A DNA stretch of 64,000 bases from assembly GCA_003599275.1 (NCBI GenBank), contig QZJG01000044.1, forward strand, positions 1-64,000, given 5' to 3'. The DNA comes from Nitrospiraceae bacterium. GTDB lineage: Bacteria > Nitrospirota > Thermodesulfovibrionia > UBA6902. Positions 55,728 to 64,000 of this stretch are shown here, piece by piece. Each line of letters begins with the position of its first letter. Position 1 is the first letter of the stretch. The position numbers were made by a program, and so were the translations under genes. The notes below the pieces were generated by a model, which did not search any database, was not told the DNA's origin, and saw only the letters and a program-made list of their open reading frames with translations.

Positions 55728-56257
55728 AATATTTTCATTACCTGAAAACCGGTTTCCCCCTGTATATTGCAGGCGGCGCCATCCTCGGTATCGCTATTTC
55801 AGTCCTGGTAATAATCCACCGTTATGACAGACACCTGTCCGTCACGCTCGATACGATGAAAAACATCGGGACCAGGAAAGAAGAGATCAAAAAACAGATA
55901 CATGATATGGATTCGCTGACCGGATATTTAAGAGATAAATTCGGCATAACTTCGATCGATATAAATCCTGAAAGCCTGGTGCTGAAGGCCCTCGATGAGA
56001 TGAAAAATAATTTTAAAGAGGCGACAATTACCGCAGCCGCCTTTGAAGAAGCGGACGGCGTTAAAAAGCTTCCGGTTGAAATCAAGTCCCCCGTGCAAAA
56101 CTACAAAGCGATCACGGACATTGTCGGCTATGTAGAATCCTTCAGGCTGCCCCGGTACAGTGTCCGGAGCATCTCCGTATCAAAAGAACAGGCAGGCGGG
56201 GTAATTCTCAACATACAGGGAGAATTCGTTGCGCCGCTCATCACCGCAGGAGGATGA
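55724..56257 (+). CDS. PilN/PilO (MshJ)-like inner-membrane protein
   Basis: Single N-terminal TM plus coiled coil; operon position. Confidence 0.6.
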   Translation: MKYFHYLKTGFPLYIAGGAILGIAISVLVIIHRYDRHLSVTLDTMKNIGTRKEEIKKQIHDMDSLTGYLRDKFGITSIDINPESLVLKALDEMKNNFKEATITAAAFEEADGVKKLPVEIKSPVQNYKAITDIVGYVESFRLPRYSVRSISVSKEQAGGVILNIQGEFVAPLITAGG

Positions 56258-56263
56258 AGGAGC

Positions 56264-56713
56264 ATGGAAAATAAAACGAAGATATTGCTTGCCTTTCCTT
56301 TCGCCTTCATCCTGGTACTTGCGGCTGCGGCAGGATATGTGCCTTTCAGCGGGGCTTTTTCAGAGACCGAAAACAGCATGCTGGGCTTCACTCCGACAGA
56401 CCTTTCGATAAAAGAAAAGGGGCCCGTCCTCATAAGCGGTGAATTGAAAAGTCCCATAGACTTTAACGGTCATGGCGCCGGAGAGGAGGTCCCGGCTGCA
56501 AAGGCCGGGGTTTTGCCTGCGCGGGAAGACCGGGTTGAAGCAAATCTGTCCCTCACGGTAATAAGCGGCGACAGGAAGACAGCGGTCATAAACGGCATCC
56601 CTGTCAAGGAAGGAGACATCGTCAACGGCATGAAGATAGCCAGGATTGAGCCCGGCAGGGTTTTATTGAAAAACAAAACAACCCAGTGGTTAATTATGGA
56701 GAGGGAAAAATGA
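56264..56713 (+). CDS. PilP/MshK-like protein
   Basis: TAVINGIPVKEGDIVNGMKIARIEPGRVLLKNKTTQWLI: GspC/PilP HR-like domain. Confidence 0.65.
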   Translation: MENKTKILLAFPFAFILVLAAAAGYVPFSGAFSETENSMLGFTPTDLSIKEKGPVLISGELKSPIDFNGHGAGEEVPAAKAGVLPAREDRVEANLSLTVISGDRKTAVINGIPVKEGDIVNGMKIARIEPGRVLLKNKTTQWLIMEREK

Positions 56714-58254
56714 AACATATGCGCCGACTTTTTTTCAGTGCCATGTGCCCTGTATTCTGTGCCCTGCTTTTTGTCTCCTGCGCATCCACCCAGCAGACAA
56801 AAGAAGCTGATAAGAAAACTGAAAGCCTGCTGTCTGCCCCGGAGACGAAGCCGCAAGATGTCCCGCCGGGGCTCCCCGGGCCGAAGGCGCCTGAGTTCGT
56901 TCCGGTCCGGGAGGGCAGCTCGCCTCTTCAAACCAGGACTGTGTCTATAGCAGCGAGAAACATGCCGCTGAGAGACGTGCTCTATATTATCGCAGAGACC
57001 GCAAGCCTCAATATCGTCATGGAACGGGATGTAAATCCCGAACTGCCGGTCACCATGACATTAAATAAAATCAGCGTTGAAGACGCCCTCAATATCATTT
57101 TCGACTCCGTAGATTATTTTTACTCCATCAGAGACGATATACTCACTGTTAAGGCGACCGGCACCGAGATATTCGAGATCGGCCATCCCAATGTGATACA
57201 GGAATACAGTATGAACGTAGGCGGCGACATCCTCAGCGGGACTTCTTCTGTAGGGACAGGGGCCGCTGCCGTCAGCGGCGATGTATCGATCAAGTCCGCT
57301 TCGGACGCCCCATCGTTTCAATTCTGGGACGCCATGGACAAGACACTGGGCACGTTTCTTAAAGCAGAGAAGGCCGACAAAACAGTGCAGCCGAATTATA
57401 TCATCAACAGGATGGCCGGCACCATTATGGTTACGGCGGCCAGGAAAGACCTTAATAAGGTCAGAGATTACCTGACCAGATTAAAAGAGGTTTTGAACAG
57501 ACAGGTCCTCATAGAGGCGCGCATCGTTGAGGTGCAATTGTCGGAGGGGTTGAAGTACGGGATCGACTGGAATGCCGTTATCAAGGGGGTCGGCCTGAGT
57601 GCGACAGTCAATACGGGAACTACGGGGTTTTCCTCTATAGTCGACAGCAGCGGGCCCGCCTTTCAGTTCAGCGTCACTGGAAGCGACAATCTGTCGCTTC
57701 TGCTGAAGGCATTGAAGGAGCAGGGAGATGTAAAGACGCTCTCAAACCCGAGAATAAATATTATGAACGGCCAGACCGCCCTTTTGAGCGTCGGCAGGAA
57801 CACAAGCTTCATATCGAAGGTTGAAACCACCACAACCACGTCTGCGGGCTCGGCGCCGACGACCACTTTTTCCGTGGAAACAAACAGCGTGCTCTCCGGC
57901 ATCATGTTCGGCCTTGTGCCGTATATCAGCAGCGACGGAGAGATAACACTGACAATAACCCCGATAGTCACCAACCTCATAAGCCTCGAGGCAAAGACCA
58001 TAGGGGCATCGGGCAATTCAGTGGAGATAAAACTCCCCACCGTAGACCTGAGGGAGATGAGCACTACCATCAAGGTGCTTGGAGACCAGGTCGTCGTCAT
58101 AGGGGGACTTATAAGTAAGAGAGACAGCGCCGATGAGAACAGGATACCGTTAATTGGCGATATCCCCGGCATTGGGTGGTTTTTTAAGAGCGTGGACAAA
58201 TCCGAAGAACAGACGGAGCTTGTGATAATGCTGATACCGAGATTGACGAGCTGA
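56710..58254 (+). CDS. secretin (MshL/PilQ/GspD family); track start 56686
   Basis: Lipobox VSCAS, IPLIGDIPGIGWFFKSVDKSEEQTELVIMLIPRL, VLIEARIVEVQLSEGLKYGIDW. Confidence 0.93.
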   Translation: MKHMRRLFFSAMCPVFCALLFVSCASTQQTKEADKKTESLLSAPETKPQDVPPGLPGPKAPEFVPVREGSSPLQTRTVSIAARNMPLRDVLYIIAETASLNIVMERDVNPELPVTMTLNKISVEDALNIIFDSVDYFYSIRDDILTVKATGTEIFEIGHPNVIQEYSMNVGGDILSGTSSVGTGAAAVSGDVSIKSASDAPSFQFWDAMDKTLGTFLKAEKADKTVQPNYIINRMAGTIMVTAARKDLNKVRDYLTRLKEVLNRQVLIEARIVEVQLSEGLKYGIDWNAVIKGVGLSATVNTGTTGFSSIVDSSGPAFQFSVTGSDNLSLLLKALKEQGDVKTLSNPRINIMNGQTALLSVGRNTSFISKVETTTTTSAGSAPTTTFSVETNSVLSGIMFGLVPYISSDGEITLTITPIVTNLISLEAKTIGASGNSVEIKLPTVDLREMSTTIKVLGDQVVVIGGLISKRDSADENRIPLIGDIPGIGWFFKSVDKSEEQTELVIMLIPRLTS

Positions 58255-58273
58255 GCCGGCTGACATAATTAAA

Positions 58274-59938
58274 ATGCAGAACCAGACGAAAATGAAACTC
58301 GGCGAGGTCCTGATAGAAAAGGGGCTTTTGACCGGAGAGAGACTGAAACTCGCGCTCGCCCAGCAAAAAATAACAGGCTCTCTCCTGGGGGAGACCCTCG
58401 TTAAACTCGCCTTCGTATCATCCAGCGAGATCGCCAGGACCCTCGCTGATCAGGCCGGGATCCCCTTCATTGACCTGTCCGAATATATAGTCTCTGAAGA
58501 TGCCATCCGTCTTGTACCCAAAGCAGTCGCTGAAAAGGCGGGGTTTATCCCCTTGCGTTTGAACAACGGCGCCATAGAAATAGGCGTCACCAACCCTTCA
58601 AACATAACTGCAATCGACACGGCGTCGAGGCTCACGGGCATGAAGCCTGTTGTCTTTATGATCGACAACAAAGGGTTTTACGAAACACTGGAGCGGTCTT
58701 ACTTCTTTCTCGAAAACCCCATACAGCAGAACATCAACGCGGCGATCAATGAAATCAGGTCTTCAGCGGCGCTCCCTGTAGTCACAGTAGCCGAGCTGGC
58801 GCAGAATCTCATATTTGAAGGAATAAGGCGGAAGGCCACTGATATTCATATAAGCCCTGCCATTGAGACAATTAACGTATTTTACAGGGTGGACGGGGTC
58901 CAGCAATATGGTTTCTATATTCCAAAGGCCGCGCAGCCCGGCATTATATCGAAGATCAAGGTGATGTCCATGCTTGATATATCGGAGCAGAGGCTGCCCC
59001 AGGACGGCTCTTTTTCAATGACCTTTTTAAATACAAAATATGAGATGCGCATATCAACGATGCCGACCATTTACGGCGAGAACGTTGTTATAAGGGTGCT
59101 GGCGGGGACAGGGCAGCTGCTCAGAATAGATTCGCTCGGGTTTGACCCCGGAAACACAAAAAATCTGCGCATGCTTTTCCAGAAGCCTTACGGGATCATC
59201 CTGATCACAGGCCCCACCGGCAGCGGAAAGACAACAACCCTGTACGCTGCGCTCAGGGAGGTGGACCTGATTGAAAGGAACGTCCTTACCGTTGAAGACC
59301 CCGTTGAGTATAAGCTGAGCTTTGTTAAGCAGACAGCGGTCAATCTGAAGGCGGGATATGATTTTGCCATTGCAGGAAAGACTTTTATGAGGCAGGACCC
59401 CGATGTCATGCTGCTTGGCGAGATAAGAGATGAAGAGACCGCAAGGATTGCCGTGAGGGCGTCGATCACGGGACATCTCGTTTTGTCCACGCTCCATACA
59501 AATGACGCGGTCACGTCCATTCCCAGGCTTATTGATTTCAACATCGACAGGTTCATGCTGTCTTCCTCGCTTATGGCCGTGATCGCACAGAGGCTTGTCA
59601 GAAAGCTCTGCAATCACTGCAAAGAAGAACACCCGGTGTCAAACGACGAGCTGCAATTGTTAGGCCTCCGGGATGACGCGGGCACTGAGCTGAAAACAGC
59701 ATACAGGGCAAAGGGCTGCAGCATGTGCAATCATACGGGCTATGCAGGCAGGACGGTTGTGGGCGAGATCCTGATTGTCAACGATGAGATCAAAGAGCTT
59801 GTCGCGGTGGGGGCGTCTCTGACAAAGATAAAAGAGACGGCACTAAAGAACGGCATGGTCACATTGAAAATGGCAGGCCTGCAAAAGGTCAAACAGCATA
59901 TTACGAGCATAGATGAGGTTGTGAGGCTGATAGATTAA
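58274..59938 (+). CDS. type II/IV secretion ATPase (GspE/PilB/MshE)
   Basis: GIILITGPTGSGKTTTLYAALREVD, DPDVMLLGEIRDEETARIAVRASITGHLVLSTLHTNDA; CxxC Zn site. Confidence 0.96.
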   Translation: MQNQTKMKLGEVLIEKGLLTGERLKLALAQQKITGSLLGETLVKLAFVSSSEIARTLADQAGIPFIDLSEYIVSEDAIRLVPKAVAEKAGFIPLRLNNGAIEIGVTNPSNITAIDTASRLTGMKPVVFMIDNKGFYETLERSYFFLENPIQQNINAAINEIRSSAALPVVTVAELAQNLIFEGIRRKATDIHISPAIETINVFYRVDGVQQYGFYIPKAAQPGIISKIKVMSMLDISEQRLPQDGSFSMTFLNTKYEMRISTMPTIYGENVVIRVLAGTGQLLRIDSLGFDPGNTKNLRMLFQKPYGIILITGPTGSGKTTTLYAALREVDLIERNVLTVEDPVEYKLSFVKQTAVNLKAGYDFAIAGKTFMRQDPDVMLLGEIRDEETARIAVRASITGHLVLSTLHTNDAVTSIPRLIDFNIDRFMLSSSLMAVIAQRLVRKLCNHCKEEHPVSNDELQLLGLRDDAGTELKTAYRAKGCSMCNHTGYAGRTVVGEILIVNDEIKELVAVGASLTKIKETALKNGMVTLKMAGLQKVKQHITSIDEVVRLID

Positions 59939-61155
59939 TGCCGATTTTTGCTTACAAGGCGATAAACAGCGACGGCGAGGTAATAAGGGGCACCGTAGAG
60001 GACGGCGACATTGATCTGGCTTACAATAATATTTCATCATCCGGCTATCATATTTTAAAGATACGGAAGTCCGGCGGCCTTTCCGACATTTATCTCAAAA
60101 AGTCCAGATCGTGGGGAATAAAGACCGCTTCCGTAATTGAATTCTCGAGCAACCTTTCAGTGATGCTGAGGGCGGGGGTGCCGCTTGTGACCTCTCTGGG
60201 CGATATCGCTGCAACGACCGACAACGAGCGGTTTAAGGCGAGACTCCTTGATGTTAAAAGGACCATTGAGCTGGGTTCGAGTTTTTCAGCTGCCCTTTCA
60301 GCCCACAGGGACGTGTTCCCCCAAATCTTTGTAAACCTGATCGCGGTCGGGGAAGAGACGGGGCGACTGGATGAAAGCCTCTCCGACGTAGCCATCCACC
60401 TTCAGCGGATGGAGGACCTGAAAAACGCTATAATCAGGGCGCTGATGTACCCGGCGTTTGCCCTTTTGGGAACGGCGGGTGCCCTTTTGTTCTGGCTTGT
60501 TTATGTGCTTCCCAAAATGACCGAGCTTTTTACTACCATGGATGTCAAGCTGCCGGTGCTGACGATTGCGCTCATGGCCGCGAGCAGCTTCAGCCAGAAA
60601 TACTGGTATGCCTTCATCATCGCTCCGTTCGCCATATATGCTGTCTTTAACATACTTTCCCGAAAGGAAGCTGTAAAATATTATCTCGATGCGGCCCAGT
60701 TGAAGGTCCCTGTCGTGAAGCTCCTCGTGTCCAACAAGCTGCTTGCCTTATTTTCGGAACAGTTGAGGATACTGGTTTCGGCGGGCGTTACTATCGACAG
60801 GTCTTTCGATATCATGATGCAGGTAATAGACCATTCTCTTTTCAGAAAGGCCCTCGCCGACATAAAAGAAAGCATCCTGATCGGGGGCAGGATCAGTGAC
60901 GGGTTAAAAGAACATCCCTCACTGTTTCCCAATCTTGTGGTAAGGATGATTACCATAGGTGAAACAACCGGGAATCTCACAGAGCAGCTCAATTACCTGT
61001 CCGAGTATTTTCTCCGGAGGCTCGATGACATTTCACAGAAAATGGGCAAGATGATAGAGCCGATAATCATCGGTCTCATAGGGGCGATTTTTCTCGTGAT
61101 CATACTCGGCCTGATGGCCCCGATATACGACCTCATCTCGGGGATAGGCAAATAG
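59938..61155 (+). CDS. PilC/GspF/MshG inner-membrane platform protein
   Basis: MPIFAYKAINSDGEVIRGTVEDGD; two T2SSF domains. Confidence 0.95.
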   Translation: MPIFAYKAINSDGEVIRGTVEDGDIDLAYNNISSSGYHILKIRKSGGLSDIYLKKSRSWGIKTASVIEFSSNLSVMLRAGVPLVTSLGDIAATTDNERFKARLLDVKRTIELGSSFSAALSAHRDVFPQIFVNLIAVGEETGRLDESLSDVAIHLQRMEDLKNAIIRALMYPAFALLGTAGALLFWLVYVLPKMTELFTTMDVKLPVLTIALMAASSFSQKYWYAFIIAPFAIYAVFNILSRKEAVKYYLDAAQLKVPVVKLLVSNKLLALFSEQLRILVSAGVTIDRSFDIMMQVIDHSLFRKALADIKESILIGGRISDGLKEHPSLFPNLVVRMITIGETTGNLTEQLNYLSEYFLRRLDDISQKMGKMIEPIIIGLIGAIFLVIILGLMAPIYDLISGIGK

Positions 61156-61157
61156 CC

Positions 61158-62462
61158 ATGGACTTTTTGAACTTTTTCGGCCTCAGGGAAGACCCTTTCA
61201 AATTAACACCGGACCCCGCATATTTTTATCCTTCCACAACCCATAACGAGGGGCTTCTGCTCCTGGATTACTCGATAGAGCAGAAAGAGGGCTTTACAAC
61301 GGTAATCGGGGACCCCGGAAGCGGGAAGACGACCCTCCTCAATGTGTTCCTTGAGAAATGGAAAACAAGGGCTGAGATAGCGATCATTCTGACGCCGAGA
61401 TTGTCCCCGGAGGAATTTCTGGTTTCTGTGCTTGAGGACCTGAAGATAGGCCTGAAGCGCAAAAACAAAAATGAAATCATCAAGGCATTCAGGGACTTCA
61501 TGATAGAGAGGTCCTCTGAGGGAAAACGGGTCATCATAATTGTGGACGAGGCCCAAAACCTTCCCGACGATACGCTTGAGGAGCTGAGGCTTCTTTCAAA
61601 CCTTGAGACCGACAAGGACAAGCTCCTGCAGATAATACTGTTAGGACAGCCCGAGCTTGAGGCAAAGCTGACCTCCGTCAGGCTGCGGCAGCTTAATCAG
61701 AGGATAACGACACGTATACATCTGAGGCATTTCAATCCCGCTGAGACGCTCGATTACATCAATTACAGGACCATCAAGGCAGGCAAGCAAAATCTGCAGA
61801 TAGACAGGAAGGCTGCAGGGATGGCTAACAGGCTTTCAAAGGGCGTTCCCCGGCTGATAAACATGCTGATATCCCGCGCATTAATGGCTGCCTACCTTGA
61901 GGAGAGCAACGTCCTCCTTTCGAGGCATATAAATCATGCGGCGAAAAGCCTGGACCACAGCGAAATGAAACCGTACCGCCGGTCCGGATTGACCGCTCTC
62001 TCAGCCGTTGTTGTCTCTGCCTTTCTAATTATCGGAGCGGTATATCTTTCCATGCAGCATATAAAAGCAAAAACCCCCTCAGTACCTCAAAAGGCAGGAC
62101 CTCAAAGGACGGACACCGGCAAATCTGCCCAGCCGCCGTCAACGGCCGCTGTTTCCGAAAGGCCTGCCGACAGCACAGAAGTCAAAACTGTTGACGCCGG
62201 GCAGGCCTCCTTCAAACTTGTATCCGTCAAGGTCGATATCGCCAATGTCAGGGAAAAGCCGGAGCTTGATTCGACAACAGTAGTAAGGCTGTCAAAAGAC
62301 AGCCAGCTTCCGGCCTTCGGGGAATATGTGGATGACCGCAATGTTAAGTGGTTTCAGGTTTCCTATCGGGGCGGGAAACACTGGATATCGGAAGAGGTCG
62401 CCGAGGAAGTCGATTTAAGCGGAGGCCGTCTCCCCGATGCTCCCGCTGACAAAGCGGAGTAG
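61158..62462 (+). CDS. ExeA/MshM-like AAA ATPase with C-terminal SH3-like domain
   Basis: FFGLREDPFKLTPDPAYFYPSTTHNEGLLLLDYSIEQKEGFTTVIGDPGSGKTTLL; C-terminal VKVDIANVREKPELDSTTVVRL...WFQVSYRGGKHWI. Confidence 0.92.
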   Translation: MDFLNFFGLREDPFKLTPDPAYFYPSTTHNEGLLLLDYSIEQKEGFTTVIGDPGSGKTTLLNVFLEKWKTRAEIAIILTPRLSPEEFLVSVLEDLKIGLKRKNKNEIIKAFRDFMIERSSEGKRVIIIVDEAQNLPDDTLEELRLLSNLETDKDKLLQIILLGQPELEAKLTSVRLRQLNQRITTRIHLRHFNPAETLDYINYRTIKAGKQNLQIDRKAAGMANRLSKGVPRLINMLISRALMAAYLEESNVLLSRHINHAAKSLDHSEMKPYRRSGLTALSAVVVSAFLIIGAVYLSMQHIKAKTPSVPQKAGPQRTDTGKSAQPPSTAAVSERPADSTEVKTVDAGQASFKLVSVKVDIANVREKPELDSTTVVRLSKDSQLPAFGEYVDDRNVKWFQVSYRGGKHWISEEVAEEVDLSGGRLPDAPADKAE

Positions 62463-62472
62463 CTTTACCGCA

Positions 62473-63444
62473 ATGTCTGTGCAGAATATCATCATTAATG
62501 AAATCCTCATAGAGAAAAGTCGTTTTTCGCCCGGGAGGTTCCTTTTTGGATTGTCCGCCCCCGGGTCCGTTCCCGAAGAAAGCTCTTACAGGCGTCTGGG
62601 TACAATCCATCCCATTATTGTTTGCAGGGACATGAGCGGACAGGTCCACCTCATTGACGGGGCAAAGAGGATATATTTTGCGGGACTTCGGCAGCCCGGC
62701 ATCAGCGCGATAGTCCTGACGGACGCGACGCCGGTCACGGACATTATATCGCTTATACAGTGCGACAAAAGAAATGAGATTGACCAGAGCGTTATAAATA
62801 AAGTCATGTTTATCTGTTTCGCCCTGTCTCTGGGTGCGCCGGAATCCTGGGTGCTGGAATCACTCTGCGTCCCTTTAGGTTTCAGGCCTTACAACGACTT
62901 TCTGAAAGACTGCGGGCGCATAAATAATTTACCTGAAGAATTAAGACGCTTCTGTCACGAAAAGAAATTCTCTCTGAAACAGATACTCAATCTTACCCAT
63001 TATCCTGAAGATGTCCTCTCACAGTTGATGTCGTGGAAGGCGATGCTGCAATTGACCGCCTCCATACTGGATGAGATGGCCTCAAGCCTGAAAGATTATT
63101 TAATATCTCATGACAAGGGGATGGGGGACTTTCTTTCAGAGCCTGAGGTCCATGAGATCATGGGGTCTCCCCTGGGCCACAGGGAAAGGACGGAGAGGCT
63201 GCGGAGTTTTATCCATAAGAAGCGTTTCCCCGTCCTGTCGGAAACCAATAAAAGGATCGAAGGGAAAGTAGCCCAACTGTATTTGCCGAAGAACATTTCA
63301 CTCGACTGGGACAGGACCCTCGAAAATAAAAACCTCGATATCACCCTTCATGTTCAGGACATTGAAAAGCTGAAAGACCTGCTGGACGTGCTGAATTCAG
63401 ATGCGATGAAGGAAGCAGTCAAGGGGATGCTGGATGAGCTTTAA
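62473..63444 (+). CDS. ParB/Spo0J-like nuclease-domain protein (track start 62437)
   Basis: RRLGTIHPIIVCRDMSGQVHLIDGAKRIYFAGLRQPGISAIVLTDAT. Confidence 0.65.
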   Translation: MSVQNIIINEILIEKSRFSPGRFLFGLSAPGSVPEESSYRRLGTIHPIIVCRDMSGQVHLIDGAKRIYFAGLRQPGISAIVLTDATPVTDIISLIQCDKRNEIDQSVINKVMFICFALSLGAPESWVLESLCVPLGFRPYNDFLKDCGRINNLPEELRRFCHEKKFSLKQILNLTHYPEDVLSQLMSWKAMLQLTASILDEMASSLKDYLISHDKGMGDFLSEPEVHEIMGSPLGHRERTERLRSFIHKKRFPVLSETNKRIEGKVAQLYLPKNISLDWDRTLENKNLDITLHVQDIEKLKDLLDVLNSDAMKEAVKGMLDEL

Positions 63445-63449
63445 ACGGC

Positions 63450-64000
63450 ATGATGAAAGTTAAGATTCATTACAGGGACGGAAAAACAGAGGTCCGGCCC
63501 ATTCTGAAACGCGGCGAGGCCATGGGCACATGCGCCACATTCAGCAAAAAATATATCTGCTGCCATGTACACGTATTGAGGTCCGTCCATAACTGTCCCT
63601 TTGAATGCTCCTACTGTTTCCTCCAAAACTATATGAACAACGGCGCGACCAGGACCGTGGCAGATGTCCCCGCCCTTATGGATGAGGTCAAGGAAAAGAT
63701 CAATGCCGGACCATGGAGGCTCTTCCGCATCGGGACGTGGGAGCTTGGAGACAGCCTTGCCCTGGAATATGAAACGGGACAGGCCGCGAAACTCATACGG
63801 GAATTCGCGACTCTCAAAAATGCCGTACTTGAGCTAAAGACAAAATCAGGCTGCGTTGATACGATACTGAACATTGACCACGGAGGGAAAACTGTCGTCT
63901 CATGGTCTTTAAATACGTCCCATATCATAAAAACCGAGGAGCACAGGACCGCTTCGCTTGAAGAGCGTCTTGAGGCCATGCATAAAGCGGCGGACGCCGG
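63450..64000 (+). CDS. radical SAM protein, spore photoproduct lyase-like family, 3'-truncated by window edge
   Basis: MMKVKIHYRDGK...SVHNCPFECSYCFLQNYMNNG: CxxxCxxC cluster motif; frame open to window end. Confidence 0.85.
   Translation, partial: MMKVKIHYRDGKTEVRPILKRGEAMGTCATFSKKYICCHVHVLRSVHNCPFECSYCFLQNYMNNGATRTVADVPALMDEVKEKINAGPWRLFRIGTWELGDSLALEYETGQAAKLIREFATLKNAVLELKTKSGCVDTILNIDHGGKTVVSWSLNTSHIIKTEEHRTASLEERLEAMHKAADA

Noticed and set aside
1-64000. CRISPR array
   Set aside because: No regularly spaced short direct repeats were seen; the repeats found are pairs or tandem operator-like copies.

Overview
This 64 kb bacterial window is most consistent with a Nitrospirota- or deltaproteobacteria-like genome; that assignment is an inference from gene content only. 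From left to right it contains: (1) a double sulfur-relay locus (rhodanese, several DsrE/DsrH-like proteins, TusA) around hfq, a NUDIX gene and a ferredoxin; (2) a minus-strand polysaccharide-export operon (WecA-like, Wza/SLBB, YjbH-like, YjbE-like); (3) a scrapyard at about 10.9-13.25 kb with two toxin-antitoxin modules interleaved with duplicated cysC (APS kinase) fragments; (4) a large plus-strand surface-polysaccharide cluster (13.25-45.9 kb) with flippase, polymerase/ligase, many glycosyltransferases, about 8 SAM methyltransferases, AsnB, DegT aminotransferase, acyltransferase and deacetylase; (5) an AAA_14/DUF4143 gene, Wzz and an MntA/HepT module; (6) housekeeping genes (secG, tpiA, tRNA-Ser, tadA); (7) an MSHA/type IV pilus-like assembly operon ending in a ParB-like gene and a radical SAM (SPL-like) gene. 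Best candidates for something undescribed: the GT-C/uridine-kinase-like fusion with its HAD, class II aldolase and twin nucleotidyltransferase genes (19.1-24.7 kb); the TA/cysC cassette region; the paired 44-nt hairpin elements upstream of the DsrE-like and hfq genes; the 32-nt operator-like repeats before the AAA gene; and small ORFs missed by the 60-aa track. All assignments come from reading the sequence; no database search was run.
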